Shown here: one piece after another, positions 26,098 through 35,600 of the stretch | How the letters are laid out: each line of letters starts with the position of its first letter | Numbering within the stretch: position 1 is the first letter of the stretch | Origin: Isosphaera sp. | Lineage (GTDB): Bacteria; Planctomycetota; Planctomycetia; Gemmatales; Gemmataceae | NCBI GenBank assembly: GCA_013822345.1 | Contig: PNKH01000003.1 | Coordinates: forward strand, 62,001 to 126,000 | Direction of reading: 5' to 3' | Length of the DNA stretch: 64,000 bases | Program-made: the position numbers and the translations under genes | Notes under the pieces: model-generated | What the model was told of the DNA's origin: nothing | Database searches by the model: none | Seen by the model: only the letters and a program-made list of their open reading frames with translations

Positions 26098-27489
26098 TTA
26101 CGCGATCAGTTCCTTGATGACCTGCCCGCCGAACTGGGACAGTTGCTTGAAGCGGCCGCCGTGGAAGTACGTCAGCTTCGCGTCCTCCAGGCCCATCAGC
26201 CGGAGGACGGTGACGTGCAGGTCGCGGACGTGGTGGACGCACTCCACCGCCTCCGCCCCGGTCTCGTCCGTCGCCCCGACCGTGTGCCCCGCCTTCACCC
26301 CGCCGCCGGCGAACCAGACGGTCATCCCCTTCGGGTTGTGGTCCCGGCCGAACGCCGTCCCCATCCGCACCCCGTTGTCCGGACTCCGGCCGAACTCGCC
26401 GCACCAGACGACGAGGGTGGTGTCGAGCAGCCCGGTCCGCTTCAGGTCGGCGATCAAGGCAGCGATCGGCTTGTCGACCTGCCGGACCAGGTTGCCGTGC
26501 GCCTTCTCGATATAGTCGTGGCTGTCCCAGGTGCCGGCGTACAGCTGCACGAACCGGACGCCCTGCTGGACGAGCCGGCGGGCGAGCAGGCACCGCCGGC
26601 CGAACGCGTCGGTCGGCTCCTCGCCGACCCCGTACAGGGCCCGCGTCTTCGCGTCCTCCTTCGACAGGTCGAGCAGCCCCGGCACCTCGGCCTGCATCCG
26701 GAACGCCAGCTCGTAGCTCTCCATCCGGGCGGCGAGGTCGTCGCGGCCGGGGCGGGCGGCGGCGTAGCCGGTGTTCAGGGCGGCGAGGAGGTCGAGGTTC
26801 GCCCGCTGGTGGGCGGGGGCCTCGCCCCAGGCCGGGGCGAGGTCGAGCACGGGGGCGCCCTTCGGCCGGAGCGGGGTCCCCTGGAAGTCGGCCGGGAGGA
26901 ACCCGTTCCCCCAGTTCGCGGCCCCGCCCTGCGGGTGGCTCACCTCCGGCAGCACCACGAACCCGGGCAGGTTGGCGTTCGCGCTGCCGAGGCCGTAGGT
27001 GACCCAACTCCCGACCGCCGGGTCGCCGCCGAACCGGTTCCCGGTGTTCATCTGGTACATCGCGGTCGGGTGGTTGACCGAGTCGACCTGGCAGCCGCGG
27101 TAGAAGCACAGGTCGTCGGCGACCCCGGCGAGGTGCTCCCAGTTCGCGGCCATGTCCGCCCCGCACGTCCCGGCCTTGACGAACTTGAACGGCGAGGCGA
27201 CGTAGTACCGCTTGCCGCCGGACATCGCCGACTGCATCTTGTCGGACCGCTGGAACTCCTTCAGGTGGAGGTCGGCGAGCTTCGGCTTCGGGTCGAACGT
27301 GTCGATGTGGCTCGGCCCGCCCTCCATCATCAGGAAGATGCACGCGGTGGCCTTCGCCGGGGCGTGCGGCTTCTTCGGTGACAACGGCTTGTCACCGGCG
27401 CGCTTCTCCTCGGCGGCGAGCAGCGCGGAGAAGGCGACGCTCCCGAGAGAGGTGCCGAGGCCGTAGAGCGCGTCGCGGCGGGTCGGCAT
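26098..27489 (-). CDS. DUF1501 domain-containing protein, exported
   Basis: 463 residues. The N-terminus MPTRRDALYGLG is twin-arginine-like. Conserved DUF1501 segments are CIFLMMEGGPSHIDTFDPKP (51-70), GPASH-equivalent VNHPTAMYQMNTGNR, ARRLVQQGVRFVQLYAGTWDSH and VVWCGEFGRSPDNG, plus GRDHNPKG. DUF1501 belongs to the alkaline-phosphatase/sulfatase-like superfamily; in planctomycetes it usually lies beside DUF1549/DUF1553 cytochrome proteins, as here (27578-30268). Its substrate is not established. The 88-bp gap to the upstream gene holds an inverted repeat (27522-27569). Confidence 0.93.
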   Translation of the reverse strand: MPTRRDALYGLGTSLGSVAFSALLAAEEKRAGDKPLSPKKPHAPAKATACIFLMMEGGPSHIDTFDPKPKLADLHLKEFQRSDKMQSAMSGGKRYYVASPFKFVKAGTCGADMAANWEHLAGVADDLCFYRGCQVDSVNHPTAMYQMNTGNRFGGDPAVGSWVTYGLGSANANLPGFVVLPEVSHPQGGAANWGNGFLPADFQGTPLRPKGAPVLDLAPAWGEAPAHQRANLDLLAALNTGYAAARPGRDDLAARMESYELAFRMQAEVPGLLDLSKEDAKTRALYGVGEEPTDAFGRRCLLARRLVQQGVRFVQLYAGTWDSHDYIEKAHGNLVRQVDKPIAALIADLKRTGLLDTTLVVWCGEFGRSPDNGVRMGTAFGRDHNPKGMTVWFAGGGVKAGHTVGATDETGAEAVECVHHVRDLHVTVLRLMGLEDAKLTYFHGGRFKQLSQFGGQVIKELIA

Positions 27490-27521
27490 CGTCGGCCCTC
27501 TCGACGGAACCGGGCGGGGGG

Positions 27522-27569
27522 CCCGTTTAGCCGCGCCCCGGAGTCCTCGGAGGGGCGCGGCTCAACGGG
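27522..27569. repeat. 18-bp inverted repeat in gene gap
   Basis: Arms 27522-27539 (CCCGTTTAGCCGCGCCCC) and 27552-27569 pair at 17 of 18 positions around a 12-nt GGAGTCCTCGGA-type centre. It lies between the DUF1549/DUF1553 stop and the DUF1501 start, both on the minus strand, so any termination or attenuation would affect the downstream sulfatases. Confidence 0.75.
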
Positions 27570-27577
27570 TGGCGTGG

Positions 27578-30268
27578 TCAGTCTAGGTAACAGAACTCGT
27601 TCGCGTTGAACAGCACCAGGCACACCTCCATCAGCCCGCGGACCTCGGGTGTCGCGTCGGCCGGGTGGAGGTCCGGGACGAAGTCCTTCGCCGCTGGCAG
27701 CACCTCGGTGAACGTGAACTTCTCCCCGGTGTTCTCCTCCACCGCCTCGCGCGTCACCTCGGCCGGCCGCTTCGGCTTCGCGAACCCCAGCCCCTTGTGC
27801 CGCTCGGCCATCGCCGCCCAGTGCTTCAGGCACGCCTCCGATTCCGCTGCGGTCGGCGCCCGGCCGAGGGTGCGGCGGAAGGCGAGCGCGACCGCCTCCT
27901 CACGCGACTTCGCCTCCTTCGACACCCGCGCCGCCAGGGCCAGCGCCCGGGCGCGGGTCGCCTCGCCGTTGAACAGCGCGAACGCCTGCGGGGCGACGGT
28001 GGATACTTCACGGGCCTCGCACGGCAGGTCCGGGGTCGGGGCGTTGAACACCTCCAGCAGTGGGTCGCGGACGCCACGCAGCTTCAGGGCGTACAGCGTC
28101 CGCCGGTGCCGCTGCGCCGGCGTCGGCGACGGCTCCCACGCCGGGGCGAATGTGCCCATCACCTGCCGCGGCTGTAGGGCCACGTCCGGGTTGATCTCCG
28201 GCCGCACCGGGATGCCGCCGACCGCAAGGTTCAACTCGCCGGACGCCGCCAGCATCGCGTCGCGCAGCTCCTCCGCGGCCAGGCGGCGCGGCTTGATCAC
28301 GGCGTAGTTCGTCCCGGCCGGGTCCTTCGCCGCGACCGCCTTCGGGTCCGGGTGCCGCGACGAGCGGCGGTACACGTCCGACGTGAGGATGAGCCGCTGC
28401 AGGTGCCGCACCGACCACCCGTGCTCGACGAACTCGGCGGCCAAGAAGTCGAGCAACTCGGGGTGCGTCGGCTTCTTCCCGGTCGCCCCGAAGTTGTTCG
28501 GGTTGCCGGCCAGCGGGGTGCCGACCGTCCACTGCCAGACGCGGTTCGCCATCACCCGGGCGGTGAGCGGGTTCTTCGCGCCCACGACCCAGTCGGCGAG
28601 CGCCGCCCGCCGGCCACCGACTGCCGGCGGGATCACCGCGTTGCCGGCGGCGCTCACCACGCCGGGCGCCACCTTCTCCTTCGGGCTGAACGGGTCGCCG
28701 CCGGCCAGGATGTGCGACGCCTCCAGCTCGCCGGCGTCGGGGTTTCCCGGGACGCGGAACGGGGCGTAGATCGCCTTCACGTCCGGCGTCCGCCCGGTGT
28801 ACACCGACAGGGCGAACGGCTCGTACCGGTCAGCCTCCCACTTCAGCCGCTCCAACCCCTTCCGAGCGATCCGCTCCATCCCGAGGTCGGCGGCCGACAG
28901 GAACTCGTGCCGCGGCGGCTTCTGCCCCTTCTTGTCCGGGTTCGCCGCCTCCCACTTCGCCCGCCCGGCGGCCTCGGCCTTCTGCACCTTCTGCAGGTCG
29001 GCGTTGAGAACGGCCCGGCGGGCGTCGAGGTATTTCTTCTCGTCGAACCCGACGGTGTTCTCGGCTTTCAGGAACGGGGCGGCCCGCTCGGCGACCTGCG
29101 TCGTGGCGAACGCCGCCTGGACGCGGTAGTAATCACGGGTCGGGACCGGGTCGAACTTGTGGTCGTGGCACCGGGCGCACTGGAGCATGTGGGCGAGGAA
29201 CACCTGCCCGACCTGGTCGGTCACGTCGTCCAGGAACCGCTGCCGGGCGACCTTCGCCACCTCCATCCCGGTCAGCTCCCACGCCCCCATCCGCAGGAAC
29301 CCGACGGCGACGAGCATCTCCGGGTCGGCAGGGTCGATCTCGTCGCCGGCGAGTTGCTCGCGGACGAACCGGTCGTAGGGCTTGTCCGCGTTGAAGCTGC
29401 GGACGACGTAGTCCCGATACCGCCACGCGCTGCCGCGCTCGTAGTCGTTGGCGAACCCGCTGCTGTCGGCGTACCGGGTGACATCGAGCCAGTGGCGGGC
29501 CAGCTGCTCGCCGCGGTGCGGGGACGCGAGGAGCCGGTCGACCACCGTGCCGAACGCCTTCGCGTCCGGGTCGGGGTCGGCGACGAACGCCTCGACTTCG
29601 GCCGGGGTCGGCGGCAGGCCGGTGAGGTCGAAGGTGACGCGACGGATCAGCGCCGGGCGGTCCGCCGGCGGGGCCGGTGACAGCCCGACGTCACGCAACT
29701 TCGCGCCGACGAACGCGTCGACCGGGTGGGCCGCGCCCGCCGGCACGGCCGGCTTCCGGAGCGGCTGATAGGCCCACAGGTCGGCGGGGTTGTAGGTGCG
29801 GTCCGTCCAGTCCGGCGACAGCCCGCCGCTCGTCTTCACCGCCACCCCGGCCGGCTTCGCCGCCTTCACGATCGCCGCGACCGCCTCGGCCGACGGCCAG
29901 GGGGCGCCGGCGTCGACCCAGTCGCGGACCGCCCTCACCTCGGCGTCGGTGAGGGCGTCGTTCTCCTTCGGCGGCATCGCCGAGAAGTCGTCGTCGGTCC
30001 GGAGGACCGCCTTGACGATCGGACTGTCGGCGGCCTTGCCGGGGACGACGCCGGGCCCGCTGTCGCCGCCCTTGAGGAGCTTGTCGCGGGTGGTGAGGTC
30101 GAGGCCGCCCTTCACCTTGGCCGCGTCGCCGCCGTGGCAGGCGAAGCACTTCGCCTTCAGGACCGGGAGGACGCGGCTGGCGAACCCCACCTCGGCCGCG
30201 GTCGGGTCGGCGGCGCCGGCAGGCCCGGCGGCGAAGAGCACGGCGGCAACCGCGAACAGGCGCGTCAT
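27578..30268 (-). CDS. PSCyt1-DUF1549-DUF1553 planctomycete cytochrome protein, exported
   Basis: 896 residues with a signal peptide (1-20). A single c-type haem motif CFACH (Cys41, Cys44, His45) with MPPKEND downstream forms the PSCyt1 cytochrome domain. DUF1549 follows (about 180-400, with RRVTFDLTGLPPTPAEVEAF, HWLDVTRYADSSGFANDY and CARCHDHKFDPVPTRDYY, the latter containing a second CxxCH-like site). DUF1553 occupies the C-terminal third (ARVMANRVWQWTVGTPL, PPRLAAEELRDAML-like, LALFNGEATRARALALA). The normal partner, DUF1501, follows. The gene lies 22 nt after a sulfatase with GGGAGG before ATG 30268. Biochemical function is unproven; a redox or polysaccharide role is inferred only from neighbours. 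Confidence 0.94.
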   Translation of the reverse strand: MTRLFAVAAVLFAAGPAGAADPTAAEVGFASRVLPVLKAKCFACHGGDAAKVKGGLDLTTRDKLLKGGDSGPGVVPGKAADSPIVKAVLRTDDDFSAMPPKENDALTDAEVRAVRDWVDAGAPWPSAEAVAAIVKAAKPAGVAVKTSGGLSPDWTDRTYNPADLWAYQPLRKPAVPAGAAHPVDAFVGAKLRDVGLSPAPPADRPALIRRVTFDLTGLPPTPAEVEAFVADPDPDAKAFGTVVDRLLASPHRGEQLARHWLDVTRYADSSGFANDYERGSAWRYRDYVVRSFNADKPYDRFVREQLAGDEIDPADPEMLVAVGFLRMGAWELTGMEVAKVARQRFLDDVTDQVGQVFLAHMLQCARCHDHKFDPVPTRDYYRVQAAFATTQVAERAAPFLKAENTVGFDEKKYLDARRAVLNADLQKVQKAEAAGRAKWEAANPDKKGQKPPRHEFLSAADLGMERIARKGLERLKWEADRYEPFALSVYTGRTPDVKAIYAPFRVPGNPDAGELEASHILAGGDPFSPKEKVAPGVVSAAGNAVIPPAVGGRRAALADWVVGAKNPLTARVMANRVWQWTVGTPLAGNPNNFGATGKKPTHPELLDFLAAEFVEHGWSVRHLQRLILTSDVYRRSSRHPDPKAVAAKDPAGTNYAVIKPRRLAAEELRDAMLAASGELNLAVGGIPVRPEINPDVALQPRQVMGTFAPAWEPSPTPAQRHRRTLYALKLRGVRDPLLEVFNAPTPDLPCEAREVSTVAPQAFALFNGEATRARALALAARVSKEAKSREEAVALAFRRTLGRAPTAAESEACLKHWAAMAERHKGLGFAKPKRPAEVTREAVEENTGEKFTFTEVLPAAKDFVPDLHPADATPEVRGLMEVCLVLFNANEFCYLD

Positions 30269-30290
30269 CGGTCGAGCCTCCCGGGACGGG

Positions 30291-31667
30291 TCACTTCACC
30301 GCGGCGTGCTTCCGGGCCAGGGCCGCCAACTCGTCCCGCACCTTCGCGAACGCCGGGTCGGCCGCCAGGTTCTTCGACTCGGTCGGGTCGGCCGCCGCGT
30401 CGAACAGCATCGCCCCGCCCTTCCCGTCTTCGTACTCGGCGTACCGGTACTTGTCCGTCCGGACCGCCACCCCGAGGTTCTTCCGGTTCCCCGCGACGGT
30501 GTACGCCGGGTGGGCCCACGCCGCCGACGGGTCGTCCAGGAGCGGCTTCAGGCTGTGCCCCTCCAGCCCAGGTGGCGGCTTCAGCCCGCACAGCTCGCAC
30601 AGCGTCGGGTAGAGGTCCACCGACTGCACCGGCCTCGGGGCGACCTTCCCGTTCCCCTTCGCCCCGGGGGCGACGACGATCAGCGGGACGCGGGTCCCGA
30701 CCTCGTACAGCGACCCGTGCTTCGACCACTTCCCCTTCTCCCCGAGGTGGTACCCGTGGTCGCCCCAGAACACGACCACCGTGCTCTCGCGCAGCCCGAG
30801 CTTGTCCAACTCGGCCACCACCCGGCCGACGTTCCAGTCGGTCCACGACACCGACGCCCAGTACGCCCGGGTCATCTCCTTGGCCTCGGCCTCGGAGGCG
30901 TCGCGGCCGATGAACAGGTCGCCGTTCTGCGTCAGGGACCTGGCCGGGAAGCCCTCCGGGATGGTCGGCTTCGGGGCGAAGTCCTTCGGCAACGCGACCG
31001 TGTCGGCGGCGTACCGGTCGAGGAACGTCTTCGGGGCGGTCGGCGGGCTGTGCGGCTTGGTGAACCCGCACGCCAGGAAGAACGGCTTGTCCTTGTGCGC
31101 CCGGAGGTACTCGACGGCCTTGTCGGCGGTCTTGAAGTCCCCGTGCGCCTCCCCGTCGCCGTCCAGCACCACGACGCGGTCGGACAGCCTGGCCCGCTCC
31201 TTCGGGTCGACCTTCGCGGCCGGCTTCTTCTTCGGCTCGCCGCCCTCGGTCCACGCCTCCGGGTCGTCGATCCCGCCGTGGAAGATCTTGCCGGTCCGCA
31301 GCGCCGCGTACCCGTTCGCCTTGAAGTGCTGCGGCAGCGACACCCAGTCCGGATGGGCGTCGCGGAACGCGACGGTGTTGTCCAGCACCCCGGTGGTGGT
31401 CGGGTGCCGGCCGGTGAGCATCGAGGTGCGGGACGGGTTGCACAGCGGGTACTGGCAATACGCCCGGTCGAACCGCACCCCGGCCTTGGCCAGGGCGTCG
31501 AGGTTCGGGGACTTCACGACGGGGTGGCCGTAGCACCCGAGTTCCGGCCGCATGTCGTCGGACAGGATGAAGAGGACGTTGAGCTTCTTCGGCGGGTCGG
31601 CGGCCGGGGCGGGCGGGGCCGCGGCGAGGGCGACCGCGGCGAGGGCCAGGCGGGAGAGCGAGGGCAT
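30291..31667 (-). CDS. Sulfatase, iduronate-2-sulfatase-like, exported
   Basis: 458 residues with a signal peptide (1-22). Motifs: LFILSDDMRPELGCYGHP (Asp37/Asp38), formylglycine site CNPSRTSMLTGRHPTTTG (Cys76), LRTGKIFHGG, CGFTKPHSPPTAP and VVFWGDHGYHLGEKGKWSKH. The GKIFHG and GDHGYHLGExG(K)WxKH blocks are typical of the iduronate-2-sulfatase/choline-sulfatase branch. ATG 31667 has GGAGG upstream. It is the promoter-proximal gene of the minus-strand block 31667 to 19984 and is divergent by 124 bp from the ECF sigma gene. Confidence 0.93.
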   Translation of the reverse strand: MPSLSRLALAAVALAAAPPAPAADPPKKLNVLFILSDDMRPELGCYGHPVVKSPNLDALAKAGVRFDRAYCQYPLCNPSRTSMLTGRHPTTTGVLDNTVAFRDAHPDWVSLPQHFKANGYAALRTGKIFHGGIDDPEAWTEGGEPKKKPAAKVDPKERARLSDRVVVLDGDGEAHGDFKTADKAVEYLRAHKDKPFFLACGFTKPHSPPTAPKTFLDRYAADTVALPKDFAPKPTIPEGFPARSLTQNGDLFIGRDASEAEAKEMTRAYWASVSWTDWNVGRVVAELDKLGLRESTVVVFWGDHGYHLGEKGKWSKHGSLYEVGTRVPLIVVAPGAKGNGKVAPRPVQSVDLYPTLCELCGLKPPPGLEGHSLKPLLDDPSAAWAHPAYTVAGNRKNLGVAVRTDKYRYAEYEDGKGGAMLFDAAADPTESKNLAADPAFAKVRDELAALARKHAAVK

Positions 31668-31791
31668 GCGGGGTCCTCCGGGGCGTGCGCGCGTCGTCCC
31701 GGGTGGAATACCCCGACCGGCCGCCGGACCTAAACCCGGAACCCCTGGCGGCGGCCCGGGGTTCGGTTAAACTTGGGAGATCGGCGTTGAT

Positions 31792-32430
31792 GTGCCTCCC
31801 TCTCCCGGGGTAATCCCTGTGGGGCACGCACACGTCCCCCCGACCAGCCCGTCCCTGCTCGGCCGCCTCCGCCTGTCCCCGACGGACGAGCAGGCGTGGG
31901 GCGACTTCGTCCGCCGGTACGCCGCCGCCATCTACGCCTGGGGCCGGGAGTGGGGGCTCCAGGACGCGGACGCCCAGGACGTGTGCCAGACGGTCCTGGC
32001 CAAGCTCGCGGTCCGGCTGACCGCCTTCCAGTACGACCCCCGGCGGTCGTTCCGGCGGTGGCTGTGGACGGTCACCCGGCACGCCTGGGCGGACCTCCAC
32101 GCGGACCGCGACCCGGGCTCGTCCGGGAGCGGGTCGGACGAGGCCGTCGGCCGGCTCGGCACCGTCGCCGCCCGGGACGACCTGCTCACCCGCCTCGCCG
32201 GGGCGTTCGACCTGGAGCTGCTGGAGGAGGCGTACGCCCGGGTGCAGGTGCGGGTCGCCCCGAACACCTGGGAGGCGTTCCGCCTGACCGCCCTCGACGG
32301 CCGGCCGGGGGCCGAGGCCGCAGCCCGGCTCGGGATGACCGTGGCGGCGGTGTTCATGGCGAAGAGCAACGTCCAGAAGATGCTCCGGGAGGAGGTCCGG
32401 CGGCTCGACCCGGACGCCGCGACGGGTTGA
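31792..32430 (+). CDS. ECF-type RNA polymerase sigma factor
   Basis: 212 residues from GTG 31792. Region 2 is recognisable as SPTDEQAWGDFVRRY followed by LQDADAQDVCQTVLAKL and FRRWLWTVTRHAWAD. Region 4 is NTWEAFRLTALDGRPGAEAA, then ARLGMTVAAVFMAKSNVQKML. The wording is that of the planctomycete ECF groups found beside Ser/Thr kinases. The start is uncertain: GTG 31792 has GGGAGA about 12 nt upstream, while GTG 31819 (MGHAHVPPTSP) is nearly as good and is closer to the family's usual N-terminus. It is followed by a 192-bp repeat element and then the kinase. Confidence 0.88.
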   Translation: MPPSPGVIPVGHAHVPPTSPSLLGRLRLSPTDEQAWGDFVRRYAAAIYAWGREWGLQDADAQDVCQTVLAKLAVRLTAFQYDPRRSFRRWLWTVTRHAWADLHADRDPGSSGSGSDEAVGRLGTVAARDDLLTRLAGAFDLELLEEAYARVQVRVAPNTWEAFRLTALDGRPGAEAAARLGMTVAAVFMAKSNVQKMLREEVRRLDPDAATG

Positions 32431-32451
32431 CCGCCCGGAGGGCGGGTCCTG

Positions 32452-32643
32452 GTCTTCACCTCTCCCCGCTGGGGAGAGGTCGCCGCCGCGCCTCGCGGCG
32501 GCGGGTGAGGGGCGCCACCCACCAGACCCCCGGTCGCGTCGCCCCGGGGCGGGGGGTCGCCGCCGGGTTTCTCCGGAGGTGGTGCCCCTCACCCGGCCGG
32601 CGAAGCGCCGGCCGACCTCTCCCCGGCGGGGAGAGGTGAAGAC
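32452..32643. repeat. 192-bp nested palindromic element (family B)
   Basis: The outer arms of 31 nt (32452-32482 and 32613-32643) pair with one mismatch and each can also fold locally through CCTCTCCCC/GGGGAGAGG. Inside are a side hairpin CCGCCGCG-CCT-CGCGGCGG, a second stem CGGGTGAGGGGCGCCACC/GGTGGTGCCCCTCACCCG (one mismatch) around a GC-rich loop of about 50 nt, and a side hairpin GCCGGCG-AAG-CGCCGGC. The layout equals family A with unrelated sequence. It fills the 256-bp gap between the ECF sigma and kinase genes, which otherwise holds only the kinase ribosome site. Confidence 0.85.
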
Positions 32644-32686
32644 ACTGGCCTGTTCGCGTGACCCCGAGTAAGGGGGAGGCCGACCG

Positions 32687-35600
32687 ATGACCCGGTGCCC
32701 GACCGGCGACGACCTCCGCCGGATGCTCGACGGGCGGGAGCCCGACCCGCACCTCGCCGGCCACGTCCAGCACTGCCCGGCCTGCCAGGCGAGCCTCGAC
32801 ACCCTCACCGCCGACCCGGCGGTGGTGCCCGGCCCCGCCCGCCCCGGCCCCGACCGGTTCCGCCCCCCGCCCGCGTTCTTCGCCCGCCTCCTCGACACCC
32901 CGCCCGTCGCCACTCAGCGACCCGCAGACGCCGACCCGTTCGAACTGCCGGTCCTCCCCGGGCTCACCGTCCGCCGGGTCCTCGGCCGCGGCGGCATGGG
33001 CGTCGTGTACGAGGCGGTGCAGGAGTCGCTGCACCGGGTCGTCGCGGTCAAGATGACGCACGCCGGCCGGGACGTGACGGCGGCCGAGCGGGACCGGTTT
33101 CGCCGCGAGGCGGAGGCGGTCGCCCGGCTCCACCACCCGAACGTCATCCCGGTCCACGAGGTCGGCGAGGCGGACGGCCGGCTGTACCTGGTGATGGAGT
33201 ACGCCGGCGGGCCGAGCCTCGCCGACCAGCTGCTCGGCGACCCGTGGCCGGCGCGGGAGGCGGCCGCCTTGGTCGCCGTCCTCGCCGCCGCGGCGCAAGC
33301 GGCCCACGACCACGGCGTCGTCCACCGGGACCTGAAGCCGGGGAACATCCTGTTCACCGCCGACGGGGTGCCGAAGATCGCCGACTTCGGGCTGGCGAAG
33401 GTGCTCGACGCCCCGCCGGACGGGGCGACGGTCGGCGACCAGGTGCTCGGCACCCCGAGCTACGCCGCCCCTGAGCAGTTGGCGACCACCGCCGCCGCTG
33501 GACCGCCAGCCAGGACCGCCCCTGCCGCCGACATCTACTCCCTCGGGGCGGTGCTGTACGAGCTGCTGACCGGCCGCCCGCCGTTCCGGTCCGCCCGCCC
33601 GGTCGACACCCTGCTCCAGGCGCTGCACCAGGACCCGATCCCGCCGACCCGGCTCGAGCCGCGCGTCCCGCGCGACCTGGAGACGGTCTGCCTGAAGTGC
33701 CTGCGGAAGGAGCCCGGGCGGCGGTACGCCACCGCGGGGCGGCTGGCCGACGACCTGCAGCGGTTCCTCGACGGCCGGCCGATCCTGGCCCGCCCGGTGC
33801 CGTGGCACGAGCGAGTGTGGAAGTGGTGCCGGCGGAACCCGCTCCCGGCCGCCACCCTCCTCGGCTTGGCGGCGGCGGCGGGGGTCGCGGCCGTGTCCCT
33901 GTTCTGGATGTGGCGGGAGGCGGAGGCCCGGGCCGCGTTGGAGACCGAGGCCCGGCGGGAGACGGAGCTGCGGGCCGACGCCGAGGCCCGGGCCCTCCGC
34001 GACACGACCCGGCGGAACGCCGAGCTGCGGATCGACCAGCTCCTGGCGATGTGCGAGCAGGGCGAGGTGGCCCGCGGGATGCAGGGGCTGGCCCAGGTCC
34101 ACGACGAGCTGCCGGACGACCCGGACCTGCGGCGGCTGGTCCGGCTGAACCTGTCGGCGTGGCGGTACCGCCTGGCGGTCCTGGCCCACTCCCTCCCGCA
34201 CCCAAGCGTCGTCCGCCACCTCGCGTTCACTCCCGACGGGCAGACCCTGGTGACCGCCGCCCAGAAGCAGGTCCGGGCGTGGGACACCCTCACCGGCCGG
34301 CCGCTGTTCGACCCGATCGCCCACGACCGGGCGGTCCGCGGGGTGGCGGTCAGCCCGAACGGTGCGGTCGCCGCGAGCTGGGCCGACGACGGCCCGGCCC
34401 GGCTGTGGGACCCGCTGACCGGCCGGCCGGTCGGCCCCGACCCGCGGCCCGGCGAGACGGTCACCGCCCTGGCGTTCGCCCCGGACGGGCGGTTCGTCGT
34501 GACCGGGTCGCCGGACGGGACGGTCCGGCTCGCCCCGGCCCCGGGCCGCGACGGCCGCGGGTGGGGCGCGGCCGCCGGCGGGCCGGTCCGGTCGGTGGCC
34601 GTCAGCCCGGACGGGAAGCGGGTGCTGACCGGGCGGGCGGACGGGACGTGCCGCTTGTGGGACGCCGGGACCGGGGCCGCGGCGTACGAGCCGTTCGAGG
34701 CCGGGCCGGACCTGCACTCGGTCCGGTTCGACCCGACCGGGCGGTACGCGGCGGTCGGGACGGCGGCCGGGGACACCCACCTGCTCCGGCTGGACGACGG
34801 GCTGCTCCCGCACCGGGTGCTGAACCCCCGGCTCCCGTTCCGGACGCTGGCGTTCGCGGCCCGGTCCCCGGTCCTGGCGGTCGGGTACGGGGAGGACAAG
34901 CCGAACCGCCCGGGCGGGTGCGTCCTGTGGGACGCGGGGTCCGGGCGGCGGCTCTGCACCCTCGACTTCGACGGCCCGGTGTCGGCCGTGGCCCTCACAC
35001 CGGACGCCGACCGGGCACTGGTCGGCGGCGGGCACCGGCGGTCGAGCCTGTGGTTCGGGCTGCCGGACCGCCCGACCCAGGTGCGGCTCGGGAACGCCGG
35101 GCTGGCCCGGGCCCTGGCCCTGAGCCCGGACGGGCGGGTGGCGGCGGTCGGGCGGGACGACACCGGGTGGGCGAAGGACGCGGCCGAGCGGGTCACCCAG
35201 GTGTGGGCGCTCCCCCCGGACCAGCGGACCGGGCCGGCCCTGCCGCACCCGGCCGCCACCGCCGTCGCGGCCGACCCGGCCGGGGCGGTGGCGGTGACCG
35301 GGGACCGGGACGGCCTGGTCCGGGTCTGGGACCTCCGCACGGGTCTGCCGGTCGGCGAGGGCCACGCCCTGCCGGCCGCGGTCGAGGCGGTCGCGTTCCG
35401 CCCGGACGGCCGCCGGGCCCTGGTCGCCGCCGGGCCGGCCGTCTACCCGCTCGACCCGGCGACCGGGGAGGTCGACCGGGCCGCCGCCTTGCGGTTCCCG
35501 CTCCAGGTCCGGTGCGTCCGGTACGGCCCGGACGGCCGGCGGTTCGCGGTCGGCGGGAACTGGAAGGGGGTCGAGGTGTGGGACGCGGCCGCCGGGCGGC

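Noticed and set aside
24358-27381. 1007-residue plus-strand open frame opposite the sulfatase and DUF1501 genes
   Set aside because: It is antisense to three clear genes with conserved motifs; its translation is Pro/Arg/Gly/Val-rich with no domain. Long antisense frames are expected at this GC content.
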